Below are positions 1-10,033 of a stretch of DNA of 16,279 bases, one piece after another. Source of the DNA: Actinomycetes bacterium (lineage in GTDB: Bacteria > Actinomycetota > Acidimicrobiia > Acidimicrobiales > RAAP-2); assembly GCA_021777285.1 (NCBI GenBank), contig JAJYDR010000043.1, positions 1-16,279 of the forward strand, written 5' to 3'. Made by a program: the position numbers and the translations under genes. The notes beneath the pieces are model-generated. The model ran no database searches. It saw only the letters and a list, made by a program, of their open reading frames with translations, and was not told where the DNA came from. Within the stretch, counting starts at the first letter, position 1, and each line of letters opens with the position of its first letter.

Positions 1-123
1 TCGGTCGTCGCTTCGATGCCCGAGCTGCCCTTCGGCGGCACCAAGAACTCCGGCTTCGGGCGCGAGCTCTCGGCCTACGGCATCAAGGAGTTCACCAATA
101 TCAAGTCCTTCTACGTGGTCTGA
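1..123 (+). CDS. Aldehyde dehydrogenase, succinate-semialdehyde dehydrogenase-like (3' end only)
   Basis: Only the last 40 codons and the TGA stop are in the window; the gene starts upstream. The visible tail reads [20 protein letters not shown] and then a [14 protein letters not shown] ending. This is the conserved C-terminal segment of NAD(P)-dependent aldehyde dehydrogenases, where the GG-K-SG-GRE pattern contributes to the subunit interface. The closest pattern I know is the succinate-semialdehyde dehydrogenase (GabD) group, which oxidises succinate semialdehyde to succinate in the cytoplasm. The catalytic Cys and Glu lie outside the window, so the substrate cannot be judged. The stop codon shares one base with the ATG of the next gene (TGATG), which suggests cotranscription and translational coupling with the cysteine desulfurase. 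Confidence 0.88.
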   Translation, partial: SVVASMPELPFGGTKNSGFGRELSAYGIKEFTNIKSFYVV

Positions 124-1277
124 TGGCGACCTACTACTTCGACCACGCGGCGTCCGCGCCGCGGCGAGACGAGGTGGCCGCGGCGATGGAACCGTGGGAA
201 CACGGCGTCGTCGGCAACCCCTCGGGTAGTCACCGCGCAGCGCGCGTGGCCCGTCGGGCCGTCGAAGAGGCTCGTGACGTCGTCGCCGAGTTCGTGGGCG
301 CCGAGGCGGGAGGCGTTGTCTTCACCGCCGGTGGCACCGAGTCGTGCCAGCTGGCGATCGCGGGGGTGGCGAACTTGCATCGCCGCAACCACGACTCGAC
401 CACCATCGTCGTCTCGCGGGTCGAACACCACGCCGTGCTCGACGCCGCGGCGATGATGGCGCGGGACTTCCCGAGCGTCTCGGTGCGTTACGTCGAGGTC
501 GACGCCGACGGCGTCGTGGACCTCGAGTCGCTGCGAGAGGTCGTCGGTCCCGACACCGCCGTCGTCAGTGTGATGACGGCCAACAACGAGACCGGCGTAC
601 GCCAACCGCTCGACGGCGTCTCGGCGATCGCCCACGGCGCCTTCGACGGCGGGTCCGTGGTGCACACCGACGCGGTCGCCGCGGCGCCCTGGCTGTATCT
701 GCCGACGGTGACCGCGTCGGCCGACATGGTCTCGTTGTGCGCGCACAAACTCGGCGGACCGGTGAACGCGGGCGCCCTCGTCGTGCGAGGCGACGTCGCC
801 TTTGACGCGCTGGTCCCCGGCGGCGGCCAGGAACAGGGTCACCGCGGGGGGACCGTGGACGTCGCGGCGGCCGTCGGCCTCGCCGCCGCAGTCCGAGCGA
901 CCGCTCGCGAACTCGACGAGGTCACCGAGCGCGTCGAGGCGCTGCAGGCGACGATGGTCTACGCCCTGTCACTACTGCCGGGTTGCACCGTCACGAGCGT
1001 CGGGGCGTTGCGTGTCGCGGGGACGGTCCACGCGACGTTCGAGGGTCTCGCGAGTGACGAGTTGCTCTTCCTGCTCGATCAGGCGGGTGTCTACGCGTCA
1101 GCGGCCGCCAGCTGCTCGAGCGGCGCGAGCCAGGCGAGCCACGTGCTCGAGGCCATGGGCGTCAGCGCGGACCGGGCCCGGGGATCGGTGCGGTTCTCCA
1201 TGGGCGCCGAGACGACCGCCGACGACGTGGACGCGGTCATCGCCATCCTGGCGCGGATCGTGCACCAACTCCGCTGA
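123..1277 (+). CDS. Cysteine desulfurase (NifS/IscS-like, class V aminotransferase fold)
   Basis: A 384-residue PLP enzyme, normal length for the family. It is expected to remove sulfur from L-cysteine, giving alanine and an enzyme-bound persulfide, in the cytoplasm. The N-terminal YFDHAASAP motif, the GNPSGSHR segment, the EHHAVLD motif (residues 101-107, His102 probably stacking on PLP), NNETG and HTDA (Asp183) all match. Lys209 in AHKLGG is the Schiff-base lysine and Cys331 in SCSSG is the persulfide cysteine. The Gln that usually follows HTDAV is Ala186, and the usual R-S-G-T-x-N segment reads RGGTVD, so it is a somewhat divergent member. The ATG start overlaps the preceding stop by one base. 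mnmA follows 34 bases downstream, the same pairing as in mycobacteria, so its likely job is to supply sulfur for tRNA thiolation. A general Fe-S cluster role is also possible. Confidence 0.9.
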   Translation: MATYYFDHAASAPRRDEVAAAMEPWEHGVVGNPSGSHRAARVARRAVEEARDVVAEFVGAEAGGVVFTAGGTESCQLAIAGVANLHRRNHDSTTIVVSRVEHHAVLDAAAMMARDFPSVSVRYVEVDADGVVDLESLREVVGPDTAVVSVMTANNETGVRQPLDGVSAIAHGAFDGGSVVHTDAVAAAPWLYLPTVTASADMVSLCAHKLGGPVNAGALVVRGDVAFDALVPGGGQEQGHRGGTVDVAAAVGLAAAVRATARELDEVTERVEALQATMVYALSLLPGCTVTSVGALRVAGTVHATFEGLASDELLFLLDQAGVYASAAASCSSGASQASHVLEAMGVSADRARGSVRFSMGAETTADDVDAVIAILARIVHQLR

Positions 1278-1299
1278 ACGGCCGCGGGGGTCGGGCTGG

Positions 1300-1305
1300 C
1301 AGACT
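1300..1305 (+). promoter_or_regulatory. Possible -10 box for a leaderless mnmA transcript
   Basis: CAGACT ends six bases before the GTG start of mnmA, and no Shine-Dalgarno sequence is visible in the 34-base gap. The spacing matches the TAGACT box six bases before ilvD. Transcription starting at the GTG itself would give a leaderless mRNA, which is common in actinobacteria. The first base departs from the TANNNT consensus and I see no clear -35 box, so this is inference. Confidence 0.35.
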
Positions 1306-1311
1306 GGTCCC

Positions 1312-4418
<3,107 letters not shown>

Positions 4419-4432
4419 GGTTGGGTCTGCCC

Positions 4433-6301
4433 ATGTCTACCTACACGTTCTCGCCCGGTCATGACGTCGTTGGTCGCTACCGCATCACCGATACCGTGGG
4501 TGTCGGGTCGACGGCTGAGGTCTACGTCGCCGAGGATCGCACGCTCCACCGGACGGTGATTCTGAAGGTCCTGCTCCCACAGTTGGCCGAGCACGAAGAC
4601 GTGCGCCGAACGTTCCGCGATCAGATCATCCGCTCGGCGACGTTGAGCCACCCACACCTCGCACGGGTCTTCGACGGCGGTCAGGAGTCGGGCTCGATCT
4701 TCGTGGTGAGCGAGTACATGAGCGGTGGCTCGCTCGAGGACGTGTTGGCCGCGGGCCGTCGTCTCGACGTCGGCGACACCGCCAAGCTGGGCAGCGACGT
4801 GGCTTCGGCGTTGGCGTACCTGCACGCCAACGGGATCGTTCACGGATCGTTGTCACCGAGCAAGCTACTCATCGGCGACGACGGTGGCGTGCGAGTCAGC
4901 GACGTCGCCATGTCGGGGTTGCGCACGATGCACCCGGGCCACTACTCGATCAACGATGTGCGCTACCTCAGTCCCGAACAAGCTCAGGGAATGCCGGGGG
5001 ACGCCAAGTCCGACGTGTACGCGCTCGCGTTGATCCTGTTCGAGGTCGCGACCGGCGAGGCCCCGTTCGACGCGGTGTCGGCCGACGCGATGCTGCGGGC
5101 TCGGATTAACACGCCGCTGCCGATCCGCCCGGAACTCGGGACCCTCGACATGATCCTCGCCCAGGCGGCGGTCCCTGACCCGCTGCTTCGGCTCTCGGCG
5201 GATCAGTTCGCGAATCGACTCACCGCGAGTGTCACCGACCCCTCCCCGTTGGTCATCGCGCCCGTGAACCGTTCGATGCCGTTGCTCGCGCACTATCAAC
5301 CCTCGGAGCCACGGACCTCCATTGGGTTCCGCGCACCGTCGGCCGAACAGATCGCGGGCTCGGAGTACGACGAGTTGCCGTCGACACGCTTCCCGCGTCC
5401 CCAACCGGCCCGTCAGTCCTCCCCCGGTGCGTCGGCGGCCGACGCGAGGGCCCGTGCACGCGCATCCGAGCCGTATCCGATCGTGCCGGCGCCACGACGG
5501 CGGCGTGCCGCACTCGTGCTCGCCGCGATTGTGCTGGTCGCGGCCGTCGCGGGTGCCGCGGTGTGGAAGTCCGGACTGCTGACCCAGAGTCACACCGTGC
5601 CGTCCCTGGTGGGCCTGACCACGAGCCAGGCGGCCAGCCAGTTGAGTGCCGAGGGCCTCACGGTCCGCGTCGCCAAGCACGAGCGCTCGGGCACGATCGC
5701 CGCCCACGAGATCATCGCCCAGTCGCCCGCGGCGGGCAGCTCGGCCAAGGCCGGTACCACCGTGACCGTTACGGTCTCAGACGGCGCTGGTCGCATCACG
5801 GTGCCGGCTGTGGCCGGCGAGACCTGTGCCGTCGCGACGGCGGCGCTCAAGAAGGTGGGGATCGGCGCGACGTGTCCGAGCACGGCCTACGTTGTGAGTT
5901 CTCGCGGCGCCGGTCAGGTCGTCTCGGTGCTCTACCACGGGTTCTCGAATCCCGCGAGCGTGCCCCCGGGTGCGACGGTCGTGCTGGCGTTGAGTAAGGG
6001 TCCCACGCCAACCACGACGACACCGACGACGACCGCACCCACGCCAACCACGACGACGCCCGCGCCAACGACGACCGTACCCGCGACCACGACGGTCGCC
6101 GGTACCGGTCCGCGGCCGGTGCCCAACGTGATCGGCATGGACCAGTCCCAGACCTTCGCCGCCTTCAAGAAGGCTGTCCTCTTCTTCCGCACCAAGGGAC
6201 CGGGATCGGCCAACGGAACCTGGACCACCGTGGTGTCGACGATCCCGGCGCCGGGCACGATGGTGCCGTACCGGTCCACGATCATCGTCAACGTCAAGTG
6301 A
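4433..6301 (+). CDS. Membrane PASTA protein with a degenerate serine/threonine kinase domain (probable pseudokinase)
   Basis: This 622-residue protein has the layout of PknB/Stk receptors. A kinase-like domain (about 14-270) is followed by a disordered Arg/Pro/Ala linker, an RRR-flanked membrane helix (359-378), PASTA 1 (389-451), PASTA 2 (457-523), a Thr/Pro linker (524-562) and PASTA 3 (563-622). The nucleotide loop GVGSTAEV (23-30) and Lys45 remain. The HRDLKPxN loop, however, reads H137-G-S-L-S-P-S-K144, so the catalytic Asp, Lys and Asn are all replaced. DFG reads DVA (157-159), and the alpha-C Glu position appears to be Gln64. SPE (180-182) and KSDVYALALILFE are kept, so the fold should be intact. 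PASTA domains of this family bind peptidoglycan fragments outside the cell. Likely a scaffold or sensor rather than an active kinase. ATG 4433 is preferred over an in-frame TTG at 4421. It starts 14 bases after ligA. Confidence 0.9.
   Translation: MSTYTFSPGHDVVGRYRITDTVGVGSTAEVYVAEDRTLHRTVILKVLLPQLAEHEDVRRTFRDQIIRSATLSHPHLARVFDGGQESGSIFVVSEYMSGGSLEDVLAAGRRLDVGDTAKLGSDVASALAYLHANGIVHGSLSPSKLLIGDDGGVRVSDVAMSGLRTMHPGHYSINDVRYLSPEQAQGMPGDAKSDVYALALILFEVATGEAPFDAVSADAMLRARINTPLPIRPELGTLDMILAQAAVPDPLLRLSADQFANRLTASVTDPSPLVIAPVNRSMPLLAHYQPSEPRTSIGFRAPSAEQIAGSEYDELPSTRFPRPQPARQSSPGASAADARARARASEPYPIVPAPRRRRAALVLAAIVLVAAVAGAAVWKSGLLTQSHTVPSLVGLTTSQAASQLSAEGLTVRVAKHERSGTIAAHEIIAQSPAAGSSAKAGTTVTVTVSDGAGRITVPAVAGETCAVATAALKKVGIGATCPSTAYVVSSRGAGQVVSVLYHGFSNPASVPPGATVVLALSKGPTPTTTTPTTTAPTPTTTTPAPTTTVPATTTVAGTGPRPVPNVIGMDQSQTFAAFKKAVLFFRTKGPGSANGTWTTVVSTIPAPGTMVPYRSTIIVNVK
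6001..6090 (+). repeat. Thr/Pro-coding low-complexity repeat
   Basis: A run of ACG/ACC/CCG-type codons in the pseudokinase gene encodes a Thr/Pro-rich extracellular spacer between PASTA 2 and PASTA 3. The 20-base word starting at 6002 recurs at 6038, giving a 36-base (12-codon) period. It is likely to vary in length between strains by slippage, and the Thr-rich segment could be glycosylated; both are inference. Confidence 0.7.
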
Positions 6302-6585
6302 ACGATGACTGCGAGCTCTGCCAGGCGGCGGTGATCACGACGCGATACGTCGAGGACGAGCTCTGCTGGATCGCGGATTGCGAGATCTGCCTCGTGCCCA
6401 TGGTGGTGTGGCGTCAGCACGACGCCGCGCCGCCGGAGGATTTGAAACGACTGCTCCACGAACGACTCGCGGCGGTGGCTGACCGTGAACTCGGGGTCGG
6501 CCAGTGGACGATCGATGACCACATGCGCAACATCCCCGACCACTACCACGCCCACGCCCGCCCGCCGGCGTTCTGGCGGCGGTAG
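6298..6585 (+). CDS. Small Cys-rich protein with a C-terminal HIT-like His triad
   Basis: A 95-residue protein that I cannot place in a named family. It begins at GTG 6298, overlapping the pseudokinase stop (GTGA), so the two are probably translated together. Visible features are CxxC at Cys5/Cys8, further cysteines at 23, 28 and 31, and, near the end, DHYHAHARP with His82, His84 and His86. The H-x-H-x-H-x-x spacing is that of the histidine triad of HIT nucleotide hydrolases/transferases. The N-terminal CxxC, the ED-L-WI-DC strand and the P-MVVW--H segment also follow the order of a HIT fold. HIT proteins usually have 105-150 residues, so this would be a compact or divergent member. Metal binding by the cysteines and phosphate chemistry at the histidines are inference. 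No signal peptide or membrane helix. Confidence 0.8.
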   Translation: MNDDCELCQAAVITTRYVEDELCWIADCEICLVPMVVWRQHDAAPPEDLKRLLHERLAAVADRELGVGQWTIDDHMRNIPDHYHAHARPPAFWRR

Positions 6586-6602
6586 GGCCACCAGCGCCTC
6601 AC

Positions 6603-6608
6603 TACAAT
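6603..6608 (+). promoter_or_regulatory. Likely -10 box for the dehydrogenase gene
   Basis: TACAAT is a near-consensus -10 box in the 50-base gap after the HIT-like gene. Transcription would begin around 6614-6616 and leave a leader of about 20 bases carrying a ribosome binding site. No convincing -35 box is visible 16-18 bases upstream. Confidence 0.5.
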
Positions 6609-6623
6609 CGGGCGAGGACGAGT

Positions 6624-6630
6624 GAGGGAG
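6624..6630 (+). promoter_or_regulatory. Ribosome binding site of the dehydrogenase gene
   Basis: GAGGGAG lies five bases before the ATG at 6636. It is one of the clearest Shine-Dalgarno sequences in the window and fixes the start of this gene. Confidence 0.65.
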
Positions 6631-6635
6631 TTGTC

Positions 6636-7514
6636 ATGGGTGCGTTGGACGGTCGAGTAGCGATTATCACCGGTGCCGGCCGCGGGATCGGCCGCGAGCA
6701 CGCGTTGCTGTTCGCGGCCGAGGGCGCGAAGGTCGTGGTGAACGACCTGGGCGGGGCCCTCGACGGTTCGACGAGCGAGGCCGCACCCGCGGAGGAGGTC
6801 GTCGCCGAGATCCGCGCCTTCGGGGGCGAAGCCGTCGCCAACCACGACAACGTCGCCGAGTGGGAGGGTGGCGCCCGGCTGATCCAGAGCGCGCTTGACA
6901 CCTACGGCGAGCTGGACGTCCTGGTCAACAATGCCGGAATCCTGCGTGACCGGGTGCTCGTGAACCTCTCGGAGTCGGACTGGGACGCGGTCATCAACGT
7001 CCACCTCAAGGGTCACTTCGTTCCCACGCGCCACGCCGCGACCTACTGGCGCGAGCGGGCCAAGGCCGGCCACCCGGTCAACGCCTCGATCATCAACACG
7101 TCGTCGACCTCGGGGCTGCTCGGCAACATCGGTCAGTCGAACTACGGCGCGGCGAAGGCGGGCATCGCCGCGTTCACGGTCATCATCGCCGAGGAGCTGG
7201 GTCGCTACGGTGTGCGGGCGAATGCCATCGCACCGGCCGCGCGCACTCGGATGACCGAGTCGACCCCGGGCCTCGCGGACTACGTCGTCAAGCCGACCGA
7301 CGAGGCGGCCTTTGACGTGTGGGACCCCGCCAACATCTCACCCTTGGTCGCGACGTTGGCGATGGCCGACTGCACCGCCACCGGACGGGTCTTCTTCGTC
7401 CAGGGCGGCACCGTACGACTCTTCCAGAACTGGACGATGACCGAGACCCTCGAACGCGACGATCGGTGGGCCGTAGCGGACCTCGCCGCCCAGCTGCCGA
7501 CCCTGCTCGGCTGA
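6636..7514 (+). CDS. Short-chain dehydrogenase, (3R)-hydroxyacyl-CoA dehydrogenase (MFE-2/HSD17B4)-like
   Basis: This 292-residue NAD(P)-dependent oxidoreductase has the Rossmann motif TGAGRGIG (12-19), VVNDLGG (34-40), NNAG (98-101) and the catalytic Ser157-Tyr170-Lys174 set (YGAAK). Asp37 after the second strand suggests NAD rather than NADP. The NDLGG signature followed by an A--VV-EI---GG-AVA-HDNV segment is characteristic of the dehydrogenase domain of peroxisomal multifunctional enzyme type 2 and its bacterial stand-alone relatives. These oxidise (3R)-hydroxyacyl-CoA in fatty acid or sterol side-chain breakdown. A FabG-type role on other substrates cannot be excluded. It has its own -10 box and Shine-Dalgarno sequence, so it probably starts a transcription unit. 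Its neighbours do not indicate a pathway. Confidence 0.9.
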   Translation: MGALDGRVAIITGAGRGIGREHALLFAAEGAKVVVNDLGGALDGSTSEAAPAEEVVAEIRAFGGEAVANHDNVAEWEGGARLIQSALDTYGELDVLVNNAGILRDRVLVNLSESDWDAVINVHLKGHFVPTRHAATYWRERAKAGHPVNASIINTSSTSGLLGNIGQSNYGAAKAGIAAFTVIIAEELGRYGVRANAIAPAARTRMTESTPGLADYVVKPTDEAAFDVWDPANISPLVATLAMADCTATGRVFFVQGGTVRLFQNWTMTETLERDDRWAVADLAAQLPTLLG

Positions 7515-7533
7515 TCGAGCCCGTGGGCCACCG

Positions 7534-7554
7534 ACCGGCTGCGGCGCGGCCGGT
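7534..7554 (+). repeat. Inverted repeat in the dehydrogenase-hydrolase gap
   Basis: ACCGGC (7534-7539) and GCCGGT (7549-7554) are perfect inverted copies separated by nine GC-rich bases. The right arm overlaps the first base of the -10-like TAGTCT. It could be an operator-type site or the hairpin of a weak terminator. There is no T-run after it, so a Rho-independent terminator is unlikely. In DNA this GC-rich it may also be chance. Confidence 0.3.
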
Positions 7555-7559
7555 AGTCT
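7554..7559 (+). promoter_or_regulatory. Possible -10 box for a leaderless hydrolase-gatCAB transcript
   Basis: TAGTCT fits TANNNT and ends seven bases before the ATG at 7567, with no Shine-Dalgarno sequence between. Transcription would begin at or next to the ATG. The four genes from here to gatB have overlapping ends, so this may drive the whole group. There is no clear -35 box. Confidence 0.45.
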
Positions 7560-7566
7560 GTGAGCC

Positions 7567-8319
7567 ATGACGACTGCCATACTCCCCGGCTGTGAGCCCT
7601 TCGAGGCGGCCGGGGGCGACGTCGGCGTGCTCGTGCTGCACGGGTTCACCGGCAATCCTTCCTCGCTGCGGCCACTCGCCGACTACCTCGCCGACGACGG
7701 CTTCACCGTCTCGTTGCCGCGTTTGCCGGGCCACGGCACCTCGGTGGCGGACATGATGACGACGAGCTGGGCCGACTGGACCGGCGCTGCTCTCACGGCC
7801 TACGACGACCTCGCCGGACGGACCACGCGCGTCGCGGTCGTGGGCCTGTCGATGGGAGGCGGGCTGAGTGCCTACGTTGCCCAGCGTCGAGAGGTCGGTG
7901 CCGTCGTCTTCATCAACCCGCTCGTCAAGCCCCCCGTCGCCGAGATGATCGACGGACTCAACCAGCTCATCGAGGCCGGGCTCACGACGATTGACGCCAT
8001 CGGATCGGACGTGAAGCGCGAGGGCGTCAGCGAACTCGCCTACGACGCGACACCGCTCGCGTGCGCGAAGAGCCTCTTTGACGGCATCAGTGAGGTCTAT
8101 GACGCACTGGGGTCGATCGTCGCGCCGAGTCTCCTGCTCTCGAGTCGCGAGGACCACGTCGTGACCGCGGACAACGGTGACGACCTCGTCGCACGGGTGC
8201 GCGGTCCCATCGAACGGGTCTGGCTCGAGAACTCGTATCACGTCGCCACGATCGACAACGATCAGGCGGTTGTGCAGACCCTGACGCGCGACTTCATCCA
8301 CAAGACGGTCGCCCCATGA
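7567..8319 (+). CDS. Alpha/beta hydrolase, carboxylesterase/monoacylglycerol lipase-like
   Basis: A 250-residue serine hydrolase, the usual size of Est30-type carboxylesterases and bacterial monoacylglycerol lipases. HGFTG (25-29) forms the oxyanion region. Ser95 in the nucleophile elbow GLSMGG, Asp196 in SREDHVV and His225 in NSYHVATID form the catalytic triad, and the S-HV-T-D ending resembles Est30. There is no signal peptide, so it should act in the cytoplasm on short or medium acyl esters; the true substrate is unknown. Its stop overlaps the gatC start by four bases (ATGA), so it is probably cotranscribed with the amidotransferase genes. No functional link to tRNA amidation is obvious. 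The start is set by the box at 7554-7559 and the lack of an upstream alternative. Confidence 0.9.
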   Translation: MTTAILPGCEPFEAAGGDVGVLVLHGFTGNPSSLRPLADYLADDGFTVSLPRLPGHGTSVADMMTTSWADWTGAALTAYDDLAGRTTRVAVVGLSMGGGLSAYVAQRREVGAVVFINPLVKPPVAEMIDGLNQLIEAGLTTIDAIGSDVKREGVSELAYDATPLACAKSLFDGISEVYDALGSIVAPSLLLSSREDHVVTADNGDDLVARVRGPIERVWLENSYHVATIDNDQAVVQTLTRDFIHKTVAP

Positions 8320-8615
8320 GCGGGCTCACCCGGGCCGAGGTCGCCCACGTCGCCAAGCTCGCGCGGTTGCGCCTGAGTGACGAGGAGCTCGACCTGTTCA
8401 CCGTGCAGTTGGCGCGCATCCTCGACCACGCAGCGGACATGCAGACACTCGAGCTCACCGACGTCGTCGCGACCGCCCACCCCTATGACCTGATCAACGT
8501 GGTCCGCGAGGACGTCGTGCGCCCGAGTCTCGCCCGCGACGTCGTGCTTGCGGCCGCTCCCGACACCGAGGACGGCTGTTTCGCCGTGCCGCGGATCATG
8601 GGGGAGGCGCCGTGA
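8316..8615 (+). CDS. gatC: Aspartyl/glutamyl-tRNA amidotransferase subunit C
   Basis: This 99-residue protein is the small subunit of GatCAB. It wraps around GatA and GatB and stabilises the complex that converts misacylated Glu-tRNA(Gln) or Asp-tRNA(Asn) to the correct amide. The N-terminal VAHVAKLARLRLSDEEL segment and the C-terminal LREDVV-like segment (VVREDVVRPSLARDVVLAAAP) are the conserved GatC features, and the length is typical (about 95-100). The ATG overlaps the hydrolase stop and its own stop overlaps the gatA GTG, so translation of the three is probably coupled. Confidence 0.96.
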   Translation: MSGLTRAEVAHVAKLARLRLSDEELDLFTVQLARILDHAADMQTLELTDVVATAHPYDLINVVREDVVRPSLARDVVLAAAPDTEDGCFAVPRIMGEAP

Positions 8616-10033
8616 ACGCGACCACCATGGCCGAAGGCGTGCGCGCCGGTGCATTGCGCGCGACGAACCTCGCCGAGGAATCGCTCAACGCGATCCGGGC
8701 CCGCAACGACGAACTGAACGTCTTCTTGCACGTCGACGAGGACGGGGCGATGGCGGCGGCGGCGCGCGTCGACGACGCGGTCGCCCGCGGTGTCGATCCG
8801 GGACGCCTCGCCGGCGTGCCGATCGCACTCAAGGACAACCTCTGCCAGGTCGGGGTCCCGACCACCTGCTCATCGCGGATCCTCGAGGGGTGGCGCCCGC
8901 CCTACAGCGCCACGGTCGTCGACCGGCTCCTCGGGGCTGGCGCCGTGCCGATGGGCAAGACCAACCTCGACGAGTTCGCGATGGGCTCGTCGACCGAGAC
9001 CTCCGCGTTCGGGCCCACTCGTAATCCGCTCGACCCGACCCGGGTGCCGGGTGGTTCCTCGGGTGGCTCCGCGGCCGCGGTGGCCGCAGCCATGACCCCC
9101 CTCGCGCTCGGCAGCGACACCGGCGGGTCGATCAGACAGCCGGCCGCGCTCTGTGGCATCGTCGGCGTCAAGCCCACCTACGGGTTGGTCTCGCGCTACG
9201 GCCTGATCGCTTTTGCGAGTTCACTCGACCAGATCGGACCCTTCGCCGCGAACGTGGCGGACGCGGCGCTGCTGCTCGAGGTCATCGCGGGACATGACCC
9301 GATGGATTCGACGTCGTTGCCCGAACCGTCACCGAGCCTCGTCGCGCATCTCGGCGACGGCGTGGCCGGACAGCGGATCGGGCTGGTTCGCGAGTTGATC
9401 GACGGCGCCGACGCCGAGATCGTGGACGCGGTCGAACGGGCCGCGGCGGTCCTCGCGGCGGCCGGGGCCACGATCGTCGAGTTGTCGATCCCCGAGCTGC
9501 GACTCGGGCTCAGCGCCTACTACCTCATTGCACCGGCCGAGGCGTCGAGCAACCTCGCGCGCTACGACGGCGTGCGCTACGGACTGCGCGTGGACGCCGA
9601 GGACGTCGCGGCGATGAATGAGGCGACCCGAACGGCGGGTTTCGGGGCCGAGGTGAAGCGACGGATCATGCTCGGGACCTACGCGCTGTCGGCGGGGTAC
9701 TACGACGCCTACTACGGCCAGGCGCTGAAGGTCCGCACGCAGATGCGCGACGCGTTTCGCCGCGCGTACCAGGACGTCGACCTGCTGCTCGGGGCCACGA
9801 CCCCCTCGGTTGCCTTCACGTTCGGCTCCAAGACGAACGACCCGATGGCCATGTACTTGTCGGACGTCTTCACGATTCCGACGAACCTAGCCGGCGAGGC
9901 CGCGCTCTCGGTCCCCTTCGGCCGGGGCGAGGCGGACCTGCCGATCGGCGTCCAGCTGCTCGGACCGGGTCGCAGTGAAGCGCGGCTCTTCGCCGCGGCC
10001 ACGGTGCTCGAAGACGCGGAGCGAGGATCATGA
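8612..10033 (+). CDS. gatA: Aspartyl/glutamyl-tRNA amidotransferase subunit A
   Basis: This 473-residue amidase-signature subunit of GatCAB hydrolyses glutamine to supply ammonia for tRNA amidation. The Ser-cisSer-Lys triad is complete: Lys74 in ALKDN, Ser149 in GGSSGGSAA and the nucleophile Ser173 in DTGGSIRQPA. The spacing matches Staphylococcus aureus GatA (79/154/178). GKTNLDEFAMGSSTE and YGLVSRYGLIAFASSLDQIGP-type segments are also diagnostic of GatA rather than a general amidase. The GTG at 8612 is preceded by GGGGAGG (8601-8607), four bases away inside gatC, and overlaps the gatC stop. The stop overlaps gatB (ATGA). Confidence 0.97.
   Translation: MNATTMAEGVRAGALRATNLAEESLNAIRARNDELNVFLHVDEDGAMAAAARVDDAVARGVDPGRLAGVPIALKDNLCQVGVPTTCSSRILEGWRPPYSATVVDRLLGAGAVPMGKTNLDEFAMGSSTETSAFGPTRNPLDPTRVPGGSSGGSAAAVAAAMTPLALGSDTGGSIRQPAALCGIVGVKPTYGLVSRYGLIAFASSLDQIGPFAANVADAALLLEVIAGHDPMDSTSLPEPSPSLVAHLGDGVAGQRIGLVRELIDGADAEIVDAVERAAAVLAAAGATIVELSIPELRLGLSAYYLIAPAEASSNLARYDGVRYGLRVDAEDVAAMNEATRTAGFGAEVKRRIMLGTYALSAGYYDAYYGQALKVRTQMRDAFRRAYQDVDLLLGATTPSVAFTFGSKTNDPMAMYLSDVFTIPTNLAGEAALSVPFGRGEADLPIGVQLLGPGRSEARLFAAATVLEDAERGS

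Noticed and set aside
802..1311. Upstream extension of the mnmA reading frame inside the desulfurase gene
   Set aside because: The extension is an Arg/Ser-rich shadow of the desulfurase; MnmA homology begins exactly at GTG 1312.
6001..6090. CRISPR-like or satellite repeat
   Set aside because: The periodicity is explained by Thr/Pro codons inside an uninterrupted gene; there are no conserved repeat units with unique spacers.
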